Origin: Sphingorhabdus sp. M41
GTDB taxonomy: Bacteria > Pseudomonadota > Alphaproteobacteria > Sphingomonadales > Sphingomonadaceae
Length of the DNA stretch: 64,000 nt
NCBI RefSeq assembly: GCF_001586275.1
Contig: NZ_CP014545.1
Coordinates: 2,444,501-2,508,500 of the forward strand
Direction of reading: 5' to 3'
The translations under genes were made by a program, and so were the position numbers. Shown here in pieces: positions 44,934 through 51,880 of the stretch. Positions within the stretch are counted from its first letter, which is position 1. Every line of letters starts with the position of its first letter. A model generated the notes under the pieces. That model saw nothing but the letters and a program-made list of their open reading frames with translations. It had not been told where the DNA came from and ran no database searches.

Positions 44934-44964
44934 TTGACCTCAACTTAGCTTGAGGTTGTACGAA
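44934..44964 (+). promoter_or_regulatory. SoxR box with 19-base-spaced promoter for the VOC operon
   Basis: CCTCAACTTAGCTTGAGG (44938-44955) agrees with the enterobacterial soxS operator at 16 of 18 positions. A -35 TTGACC (44934-44939) and a weak -10 TACGAA (44959-44964) are 19 bases apart, the long spacing that MerR-family activators such as SoxR need. Orientation points to the two VOC genes. Confidence 0.85.
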
Positions 44965-45068
44965 TCGCAAGCATGGAGAATTGGCGGGCTCGGACAGCCG
45001 CCGCAAAGCGGCAAACATGCTTCCAATTCTTCCAATGGACCGAAACCGAAATTGCGAGGAAACAGCAT

Positions 45069-45470
45069 ATGAAACTCAACCAGATCACCGTCGGATGTGT
45101 CGACTATGGCCGGTCGGTGGCGTTTTACCGCCAGCTTGGCCTCGAGCAGATCGTCGACTCCCCGCCCCGCTACGCGCGGTTCGAGACCGCCACTGGCGAG
45201 ACCTTCTCCATCCATATCGTCGAGAAGATCGGCGCGCCGACGACCATGGTCTATTTCGAATGCGATGATCTCGACACAAAAGTCGCGGAACTGCAATCGG
45301 CTGGCATCACCTTCGACACCCAAGCCACCGATCAGCCCTGGGGCTGGCGCGAGGCGCGGCTTCGCGATCCGGCGGGCAATCCCGTCTGCCTGTTTTACGG
45401 CGGCGCCAACCGCCGCTTCCCGCCCTGGCGGATCAATCATCAACCCAAGGAGAAAGGAAATGAAAAATGA
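45069..45470 (+). CDS. VOC-family protein (glyoxalase/bleomycin resistance fold), first of pair
   Basis: A 133-residue VOC protein: MKLNQITVGCVDYGRSVAFY, FSIHIVEK and the C-terminal LRDPAGNPVCLFYGG follow the two-beta-alpha-beta pattern. Metal ligands cannot be fixed, as the N-terminal His of glyoxalases is replaced (NQITV). ATG at 45069 has GAGGA eight bases upstream. Its leader of about 100 nt contains an imperfect stem-loop (44975-44984 with 45023-45033). SoxR control suggests a role with redox-active or antibiotic-like compounds. Confidence 0.87.
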   Translation: MKLNQITVGCVDYGRSVAFYRQLGLEQIVDSPPRYARFETATGETFSIHIVEKIGAPTTMVYFECDDLDTKVAELQSAGITFDTQATDQPWGWREARLRDPAGNPVCLFYGGANRRFPPWRINHQPKEKGNEK

Positions 45471-45847
45471 CCCAAGCAACTCTGGAGCACGTCAACATAA
45501 CGGTCAGCGACCCGCAACGAAGCGCCGACCTGCTCCGCGATCTTTTTGGCTGGCATATCCGGTGGGAGGGGCCATCAATGTCGGCTGGCCACACGATTCA
45601 CGTCGGCACCGATGACGACTATATCGCACTCTACACCAACCCGGAGGTCCGGGCGGTCGATCCCGTGTTCAACAAGGGCGAGCCGCTGAACCATATCGGC
45701 GTGACCGTCGATGATCTGGATGCGGTAGAGGCGAAAGTCGTCGCAGCGGGGCTCAAGCCATTCGGCCACGATGACTATGATCCCGGCCGGCGCTTCTATT
45801 TCTTCGACTGGAACGGGATCGAGTGGGAAGTGGTGAGTTATCGGTAG
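45467..45847 (+). CDS. VOC-family protein, second of pair
   Basis: A 126-residue VOC protein with the more complete pattern: LEHVNITVSDPQRSADLLRDLFGW, HIGVTVDDLDAVEAKVVAAG and FFDWNGIEWEVVSY. The His in EHVNI, the His in NHIGVT and the Glu in IEWEVV are plausible metal ligands. Its ATG overlaps the end of the first VOC gene (ATGA), so both are translated together under the SoxR-box promoter. Catalytic or binding function unknown. Confidence 0.88.
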   Translation: MTQATLEHVNITVSDPQRSADLLRDLFGWHIRWEGPSMSAGHTIHVGTDDDYIALYTNPEVRAVDPVFNKGEPLNHIGVTVDDLDAVEAKVVAAGLKPFGHDDYDPGRRFYFFDWNGIEWEVVSYR

Positions 45848-45850
45848 AAC

Positions 45851-45942
45851 TCGTCATCCTGAACTCGTTTCAGGACCCGGAGCGGCAAGCACCAAAATGG
45901 TGCATTGCCGCTCGGGCCCCCGGATCAAGTCCGGGGTGACGA
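45851..45942. repeat. Branched palindromic (REP-like) element after the VOC genes
   Basis: Outer arms TCGTCA (45851-45856) and TGACGA (45937-45942) enclose three further stems: CCTGAA...TTCAGG, GAGCGGCAA...TTGCCGCTC (with CACCA/TGGTG inside) and CCCCGGA...TCCGGGG. The first half shares CGTCATCCTGAAC(T)(C/T)GTTTCAGGA with the elements at 46663 and 50892. It may also act as the terminator of the VOC operon. Confidence 0.85.
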
Positions 45943-45971
45943 ATTATCACTGATCCGCTAGTCTCCATGAC

Positions 45972-46472
45972 ATGCCAGACACAGTCTTAACCTCTAAATG
46001 CCAATGCGGAAAAGTGTGTTGTCAGGGCGTCGGCCGCCCCATCATTAGTGGCGTCTGCTATTGCGATGACTGTCAGGCGGGTGCGGCAATGCTCGAAGCG
46101 CTGGATGGTGCTGCGAAGATCACAGAGGATGACGGTGGGACCCATTATCTAACCTATCGCGACGACCGGTTTAGCTGCATCGCAGGGGCTGACCTTCTGG
46201 AAGCGCATCAACAAACTGAAAATTCTCCCACCCGGCGAATGGTCGCGTCCTGCTGCAACACGGCAATGTTTCTGAAATTTGCCAAGGGCCACTGGACCTC
46301 GGCTTATGCAAGGCGGTTCGCGGGCGATATCCCGCCGGTCGAAATGCGGACCCAGACGCAATTCAGGACTTCCGGCCTGCCCCTACCCGACGATGCGCCG
46401 AGCTACCGGACATTCGGAGCGAAGCTCTTCTGGCGGCTAATCAATTCCCGCATCGCGATGATATTTGGATGA
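45972..46472 (+). CDS. GFA-like zinc-binding protein (DUF6151-like)
   Basis: A 166-residue protein with the glutathione-dependent formaldehyde-activating (GFA/CENP-V) cysteine pattern: KCQCGKVCCQG, VCYCDDCQAGAAML and CCNTAMFLKF. Two zinc sites are expected. The CYCDDCQ and CCNT variants resemble the DUF6151 subgroup. No substrate is known; formaldehyde-glutathione chemistry is only a family analogy. No operon partner. Confidence 0.78.
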   Translation: MPDTVLTSKCQCGKVCCQGVGRPIISGVCYCDDCQAGAAMLEALDGAAKITEDDGGTHYLTYRDDRFSCIAGADLLEAHQQTENSPTRRMVASCCNTAMFLKFAKGHWTSAYARRFAGDIPPVEMRTQTQFRTSGLPLPDDAPSYRTFGAKLFWRLINSRIAMIFG

Positions 46473-46475
46473 GGC

Positions 46476-46630
46476 CCTTCTCCCTCCAGGGAGAAGGATA
46501 CGGAGGCTTGCCAGCTCTGCTGGTTAGCCGCAGTTGGATGAGGGTGCTCGGGGGGTGGTGGAACGCACAAACCAATCGGAAGCGCCCCCCCTCAAAAGCA
46601 AACGCCCCTCTCCTTATGGGAAGAGGGGCG
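46476..46630. repeat. Palindromic repeat region of the CCTTCTCCC/CGCCCCTCT type
   Basis: It opens with a perfect 9-bp hairpin (CCTTCTCCC-TCCA-GGGAGAAGG, 46476-46497) and closes with another (CGCCCCTCT at 46603-46611 with AGAGGGGCG at 46622-46630). The text between, with CCAGCTCTGCTGG and a G-rich run, has no coding character. Similar boxes are dispersed in sphingomonad genomes, in my recollection. Confidence 0.75.
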
Positions 46631-46662
46631 CTCATATTCTGGATAGGGGAAAGACGCCCGAG

Positions 46663-46689
46663 ATCCTGAAACGAGTTCAGGATGACGAG
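46663..46689. repeat. Half-copy of the TCATCCTGAA palindromic element
   Basis: ATCCTGAA-ACGAG-TTCAGGAT followed by GACGA is, in reverse orientation, the first half of the element at 45851. It sits just after the stop of the oxidoreductase gene on the minus strand, so it may act as a stop hairpin. Confidence 0.75.
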
Positions 46690-46706
46690 AGCAATGCCGC
46701 TATGGC

Positions 46707-47840
46707 TTAAAGACTAGGATTAACCAGCACCTTCTCGCCGGTCGCCTTCTTGTCATAACCCTTGGCAATTTCCGGATCGATCATGTCCATCAGACTGATC
46801 TCGCTGGAATAGTCGCTGTGGAAAATGCCGTTGCGTTCGGCGACCGTGTACATGCGCATTTCCATCATCCGCTCCATGCCGACCTTTTCGAGATGCGGGG
46901 TGAGCAGCCAGCCGCCGACGCCCCAGTAGAGGCCGAGACCGCCGCCGAGGATGGTTTCGCCGGTGTCGAGACGGCCATAGATATAGACCTGCTTGTTGAC
47001 GGTCGAGCCATAGACGCTGAATTCCGCGCCGCGCACCGCCGCAGCCTTTTCCATCGCGGTCAGGATGTAACTCGCCATCTTGCCGCCGCCGATGGCATCA
47101 AAACCGAGCGTCGCGCCGGTTTCGGCGAGAGCCGCGATCAGCTGCTCCATGAAATCGTCCTTGGTGCTGTCGATCACGTGGGTCAGGCCGATGTCGGTGA
47201 GGATCTTCTTCTGGACATCGGAACGCACGATGGCGACCAGTGGCACGCCTTCCTTGAGGCAAAGCTTGGCGAGCATCTGGCCGAGATTGGACGCGGCCGC
47301 GGTATGGACCAGCCCTTCATGGCCTTCGGCCCGCATCGTGTTGAGGAAGCCCTGAGCGGTCATCGGATTGACGAACAGCGAAGCACCTTCCTTGGCCGGT
47401 GCGCCTTCGGGCAGCGGCACGCACATCATCGCCGGCATCACGCGGTGCGTGCGATACATTTCGCCGCCGACAATCGTGACAACCTTGCCCATCAAGGCCT
47501 GTGCCGCGTCGGAAGAACCGGCGGCGACCACGGTGCCCGCGCCTTCATTGCCGGCAGCGAGTTTCTTGCCCGCGCGTCCCTTGAAGAAAGGCTGCATCGC
47601 GGCATCCACATCGGCAACCAGCGCCGGATGGCCATCGACGGTTTCGCTGCGGACCGTGTCCATATTGGCCGCTGCGGTCAGCAGGCCGAGATCGGACGGA
47701 TTGATCGGTACCGCTTCCATCCGGACGACGACTTCATGCTCTTTCGGTTCGGGCACGGCATAAGGCTCGATCGACAATATCGACTTGCCGTCCTCGGTGA
47801 CGGTGGTGAACAGTTGCTTTGCGTCGGGAAACTGGCTCAT
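46707..47840 (-). CDS. Zinc-free medium-chain dehydrogenase/quinone-oxidoreductase-like protein
   Basis: A 377-residue MDR-family protein. The N-terminal GroES-like domain includes EVVVRMEAVPINPSDLGLL, and the Rossmann domain has VHTAAASNLGQMLAKLCLKEGVPLVAIVRSD. No catalytic zinc site is visible, so it is of the quinone reductase or enoyl-thioester reductase type. RBS AGAGAGGAATTTCCA supports the start. It stands just downstream of the nitronate monooxygenase on the same strand, hence possibly one operon. Confidence 0.85.
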   Translation of the reverse strand: MSQFPDAKQLFTTVTEDGKSILSIEPYAVPEPKEHEVVVRMEAVPINPSDLGLLTAAANMDTVRSETVDGHPALVADVDAAMQPFFKGRAGKKLAAGNEGAGTVVAAGSSDAAQALMGKVVTIVGGEMYRTHRVMPAMMCVPLPEGAPAKEGASLFVNPMTAQGFLNTMRAEGHEGLVHTAAASNLGQMLAKLCLKEGVPLVAIVRSDVQKKILTDIGLTHVIDSTKDDFMEQLIAALAETGATLGFDAIGGGKMASYILTAMEKAAAVRGAEFSVYGSTVNKQVYIYGRLDTGETILGGGLGLYWGVGGWLLTPHLEKVGMERMMEMRMYTVAERNGIFHSDYSSEISLMDMIDPEIAKGYDKKATGEKVLVNPSL

Positions 47841-47864
47841 TGGAAATTCCTCTCTCTTGTGTTT

Positions 47865-48800
47865 CTAGAAACTTTTGGCAGCGGCTAGCGCGCCAAATCG
47901 TGCGGTGATCTCGAAAAATTCGGTCACCGTTTCATCGATAATCTGTCTGGCAGTTTTTACCTCGTCAATCAAACCGGAAGACTGTCCGGCCAGGCCGACG
48001 GACGCTTCCATGTCGCCGCCGAAATAGACATCCATGATGCCCGCGAACGTGTCCGCCGGCATCAGGCCGTCTTCGTATATTTTCGTCGTGCGCTCTGTCT
48101 TCAGCGCGCGGATACAGGGCGAGGCTTTCTTGTTCAGCACATAGGTGCCGGTTTCCTTGGCATCGAGTATCGCCTGCTTGTAATTCATATGCACCGGGCT
48201 TTCGGCGCTCGACACGAAGCGGGTGCCCATCTGGACAGCTTCTGCACCCAGGGCAAAAGCCGCGGCCATGCCCTTGCCGTCGGCAATCCCGCCAGCCGCG
48301 ACCATCGGTATGTCGGTCTGCCTGCGGATCGCCTGCAGCAGGACCAGAGTCGACACTTCCTCCGGATTCTTGAAGCCGCCGCCTTCCGCGCCCTCGACAA
48401 TCAGACCATCGACACCTGCTTCGACACAACCCATTGCCGCAGCAACGGTCGGCACCGCATGATAGACGATGATCCCCGCCTCCTGCAGCGGCCCGACAAA
48501 TTTGCGCGGGCTACCGGCAGAGGTCGTCACGAATTTCACGCCGGACTCACAGACGCGGGTCAGGATCGCGGGGTCCTTGAGGAACATGATCGGCAGGTTC
48601 ACGCCAAAGGGCGCATCGGTCAGGTCCTTCATCTTCGCGATTTCGACCATGCAATTTTCAGTCTCGCCCGAACTGGTCTCGATAATGCCCAGCCCGCCAG
48701 CGTTGCAGACAGCCGAAGCCAGTTGTGACCGGGCGATCCAGCCCATCGGTGCCTGCACGATCGGATATTTCGCGCCGCTATGTTCGAGGAAACGATTCAT
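47865..48800 (-). CDS. Nitronate monooxygenase-family flavoprotein
   Basis: A 311-residue FMN TIM-barrel protein of the NMO/2-nitropropane dioxygenase family: YPIVQAPMGWIA, GGLGIIETSS, VEGAEGGGF, PMVAAGGIADGKGMAAAFALGA and QMGTRFV give the FMN phosphate site. It oxidises nitronates or related compounds in studied members; the natural substrate here is unknown. The start follows the aldo/keto reductase stop by about 30 bases, suggesting a three-gene unit. Confidence 0.88.
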   Translation of the reverse strand: MNRFLEHSGAKYPIVQAPMGWIARSQLASAVCNAGGLGIIETSSGETENCMVEIAKMKDLTDAPFGVNLPIMFLKDPAILTRVCESGVKFVTTSAGSPRKFVGPLQEAGIIVYHAVPTVAAAMGCVEAGVDGLIVEGAEGGGFKNPEEVSTLVLLQAIRRQTDIPMVAAGGIADGKGMAAAFALGAEAVQMGTRFVSSAESPVHMNYKQAILDAKETGTYVLNKKASPCIRALKTERTTKIYEDGLMPADTFAGIMDVYFGGDMEASVGLAGQSSGLIDEVKTARQIIDETVTEFFEITARFGALAAAKSF

Positions 48801-48830
48801 ATATGGTCTTTCTTCATTGTCGCTGGCCGG

Positions 48831-49847
48831 TCAGCCCATCGGATACATGATTTCCCGGCTGATCTTGTAGATCCGCTTCATGATCTCGGGGCTTAGCTCG
48901 AGATCGGCAGCAGCAAAAATCTCGGGAAGCTGATCAGTATGGGTCGCGCCGACAATGGTCGAAGCAACAAAATCATGCTGTTTCGACCAGGCGGTGGCCA
49001 GAGTAACCGGTGCCACGCCCAGTTCCTCGGCAATCGCCATGAAACGCTTGGTCGATTCCTCCGACTTGGGATTGACGAAACGCTCCGCCATTTTCGCCTG
49101 ACGTCCGCCCATTTTCAGATAGGCTGAGAAACGCGCGCCTTCCGGCATCGCGCCGTCATTATATTTGCCCGACAGAGCCCCGCCCCCGAGCGGCGAATAA
49201 GGGATCAGGCTGACCCCTTCCTGACGGCACACTTGCGCTAGTTCGTCCTCGAACCGGCGGTTGTTCATGCTGAAATTATTCTGGATCGTGCAATAGCGGG
49301 TGACGCCCAGCCGCTCGGACGCCTCGAGCGATTTCATCAGGCCCCAGCTGGTTTCGTTGGAGCAGCCGATGGTGCGAATCTTGCCCTTGCGGATTTCCTC
49401 GTCGAGCACTTCCATCGTCTCGTCATAGGCGGTGCCATGATCGGGCCAGTGGGTCTGGTAGAGATCTATATAGTCGGTCTGCAGCCGCTTGAGGCTGTCG
49501 TCGAGCGCCTTGACGATATTGTGGCGGTCCATGGCGGTCATACCGGCACGCTGTGCCGATTCTATCCAGCCATGGCTGGGACCGGAAACCTTGGTCGCGA
49601 TGATCAGACTGTCGCGATCCTTGCCCTTCATCCAGCGACCGACAATATTCTCGGTCTCCCCTGCCCACTCCCGCTTGGGCGGCACCGGGTAATTTTCCGC
49701 CGTATCGAAGAAATTGATTCCGGCCTCGACCGATTCATCCATGATCCGGTGCGACATGGCTTCGTCGGCGCCACTGCCGAAGGTCATCGTCCCCATGCAG
49801 ATTTCGGATACATATATCGGGCTTCGGCCCAGGCGGCGTTTTTTCAT
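48831..49847 (-). CDS. Aldo/keto reductase
   Basis: A 338-residue (beta/alpha)8 NADPH oxidoreductase. It shows the catalytic Asp and Tyr (FFDTAENY), Lys in IATKVSG and His in YQTHWPD, and the NADPH phosphate-binding segment near TIVGATHTDQL. Closest in pattern to the Tas/YajO group that reduces aldehydes. GGAG lies before the start. It heads the minus-strand run with the NMO and MDR genes, so these three redox enzymes may be expressed together. Confidence 0.9.
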   Translation of the reverse strand: MKKRRLGRSPIYVSEICMGTMTFGSGADEAMSHRIMDESVEAGINFFDTAENYPVPPKREWAGETENIVGRWMKGKDRDSLIIATKVSGPSHGWIESAQRAGMTAMDRHNIVKALDDSLKRLQTDYIDLYQTHWPDHGTAYDETMEVLDEEIRKGKIRTIGCSNETSWGLMKSLEASERLGVTRYCTIQNNFSMNNRRFEDELAQVCRQEGVSLIPYSPLGGGALSGKYNDGAMPEGARFSAYLKMGGRQAKMAERFVNPKSEESTKRFMAIAEELGVAPVTLATAWSKQHDFVASTIVGATHTDQLPEIFAAADLELSPEIMKRIYKISREIMYPMG

Positions 49848-49942
49848 GATAATGTCTCCGGGAAGCAGGACGTTGGCTTAACTGTGCGATTAAGTAGCAT
49901 AACCCGCATGGGTTGCGAAATGCAATCCAATATCTCTACCGT

Positions 49943-50860
49943 CTAGCCAGCCTGACCGATAACCAGGCAGGCGAGAAACATCAGGAAACCGGCGAAACGA
50001 TTGGACCGGAATTTGGCGAGCGCATCATCTCCATCGCTGCCTTTCAGCGTCGTAACCTGCCACAAGAAATGCAGTCCGACCGGAACAAGAGCCACAAGCC
50101 CAAGCCATTGGGGGCGCAATATCCAGAAAGCGGCCGCCCAGCTGGTGAGCGCAATCAGGTAGAAAAGCAACACGCCGAAACGCACATTGTCGCCCAGTCG
50201 TAGCGCGCTCGAGCGAATTCCGACCAGCGCGTCATCTTCCCGGTCCTGCAACGCGTAGATCGTGTCATAGCCGATCACCCAGAAGATCGAGCCGGCATAG
50301 AGAAAGACCATCGCCCAGTGAAATTCAGGCGCAATCGCCAGCCAGCCGACCAGCGCACCCCAGCAGAACACCAGTCCCAGCCAAGCCTGCGGCCACCAGG
50401 TGATGCGCTTCATGAACGGATAGGCCGCCACCAAAGCCAGACTGCCGAGCGCCACCAGCTTGGCGATGCCATTGATCTGCAACCAGACCAGCAGACCGGT
50501 CAGGCACAGGATCCCGAGCCAGATCCACGCCGCCTTCAGGGACGTGGCCCCGCTGGCCAGGGGCCGCGACCGGGTACGCTCCACCTTACGATCAAGGTCA
50601 CGGTCGACGATATCATTATAGACGCAGCCCGCCCCGCGCATCGCAATTGACCCGAGCAGCAGCCAGAGCAGCAAGTCCCATCGCTCGATTGCCCCGCCTG
50701 CCAGCGCTATGCCCCACGCGCAGGGCCAATAGAGCAGCCACCAGCCGATTGGCCGGTCAAAGCGGGCAAGCAGGGCGAAAGGCCGGGCCGCTGCGGGCAA
50801 CAGGCCGATAATGCCCTTATGTTCGGAATCGGGGACGATCTGGTCTGGCTGATTGGACAT
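49943..50860 (-). CDS. ubiA: 4-hydroxybenzoate polyprenyltransferase UbiA
   Basis: A 305-residue membrane prenyltransferase that attaches the polyprenyl tail to 4-hydroxybenzoate in ubiquinone synthesis. The two Asp-rich motifs are NDIVDRDLD (with VERTRSRPLASG after it) and DREDD in YALQDREDDALVGI, and there are about eight membrane helices. All catalytic motifs are present. It is divergent from rsmE across a palindromic repeat. Confidence 0.95.
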   Translation of the reverse strand: MSNQPDQIVPDSEHKGIIGLLPAAARPFALLARFDRPIGWWLLYWPCAWGIALAGGAIERWDLLLWLLLGSIAMRGAGCVYNDIVDRDLDRKVERTRSRPLASGATSLKAAWIWLGILCLTGLLVWLQINGIAKLVALGSLALVAAYPFMKRITWWPQAWLGLVFCWGALVGWLAIAPEFHWAMVFLYAGSIFWVIGYDTIYALQDREDDALVGIRSSALRLGDNVRFGVLLFYLIALTSWAAAFWILRPQWLGLVALVPVGLHFLWQVTTLKGSDGDDALAKFRSNRFAGFLMFLACLVIGQAG

Positions 50861-50891
50861 GTAATCCGCTTATCGTCATTTCTTTCACCCG

Positions 50892-50972
50892 TCATCCTGA
50901 ACTTGTTTCAGGACCTCCGTCGGACATGTGCGTTCTTCCGGAAGAGATGCTGAAATAATTCAGCATGACGAG
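50892..50972. repeat. Third copy of the CGTCATCCTGAACTTGTTTCAGGA palindromic element
   Basis: It opens with CGTCATCCTGAAC, a CCTGAA/TTCAGG hairpin, and closes with GCTGAA-ATAA-TTCAGC and ATGACG (complement of CGTCAT). The inner spacer differs from the copy at 45851. It fills the ubiA-rsmE divergent gap, so it is probably transcribed or close to the promoters of both. Confidence 0.8.
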
Positions 50973-51000
50973 ATCGAAAGCCCTCGCTAAACACTATCCC

Positions 51001-51765
51001 ATGCCAGCCACACCAGCCTACCCCCCGCACAGCGCCCCGCGCCTCTATCTCGATGTCGAACTTGCCGACGGAGCGGAAATCCGGCTGGACGGTAGCCATG
51101 CCCATTATCTGCTCAAGGTGATGCGGATCAAACAGGGCGATCCAGTCAAGCTGTTCGATGACCGCACCGGTGAATATCTCGCCCATGTGGCGGTGCTGGG
51201 CAAACGCGATCTGATCCTGATGATCGACGGCAAGACCCGCGAGCGGGAATCGGTCCCCGATCTGTGGCTGTGCGCAGCCCCGATCAAGAAGGACCGCTTC
51301 AACTGGATCGCCGAGAAGGCGACCGAACTGGGCGTGGACAGGATCATGCCGGTGCAGACCGCACGCACGCAGGGTCAGGCGATCAAACCGGAGAAATTGC
51401 GCGCCCATATGATCGAGGCGGCAGAGCAATGCGAACGCACTGCCCTGCCCTCGCTCGAACCGCTGACAAAATTCACCGACATGCTGGAGCAATGGCCAGC
51501 AGACCGCCATCTGTTCTTTGCTGATGAGCGCATCCATGAAACCGGTGAAGGCAGTTTCCGCAAGGCACTGGTCGCCCATGACGGTCCGGCGGCGATCCTT
51601 ATCGGCCCCGAAGGCGGCTTTTCCGACGCGGAAAATGAGATGATCCGCGCCCTGCCCCAATCCGTCCCGGTATCGCTCGGCCCGCGCATATTGCGCGCCG
51701 ACACAGCCGCGATAGCAGCGATCAGCCTGTGGATGGCGGGTCGTGGGGACTGGAATCCGGCCTGA
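51001..51765 (+). CDS. rsmE: 16S rRNA m3U1498 methyltransferase RsmE
   Basis: A 254-residue SPOUT methyltransferase that modifies U1498 of 16S rRNA. N-terminal PUA-like domain (SHAHYLLKVMRIKQGDPVKLFD), then the SPOUT core with IAEKATELGVDRIMPV, LIGPEGGFSDAE and SLGPRILRADTAAIAAI, the knotted SAM site. ATG at 51001 is used; an upstream in-frame start at 50965 would lie in the repeat. Confidence 0.95.
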   Translation: MPATPAYPPHSAPRLYLDVELADGAEIRLDGSHAHYLLKVMRIKQGDPVKLFDDRTGEYLAHVAVLGKRDLILMIDGKTRERESVPDLWLCAAPIKKDRFNWIAEKATELGVDRIMPVQTARTQGQAIKPEKLRAHMIEAAEQCERTALPSLEPLTKFTDMLEQWPADRHLFFADERIHETGEGSFRKALVAHDGPAAILIGPEGGFSDAENEMIRALPQSVPVSLGPRILRADTAAIAAISLWMAGRGDWNPA

Positions 51766-51880
51766 TTGTCGGTTTTATTGAGTGCGTCAGCGACCTAACC
51801 ATCCTGAAATCTTTGTAAAATCCGATCATCCCCGCCGCGTGGTTAACCAATAATTAGCCCTACCCGGATAGGGAAAGCCC

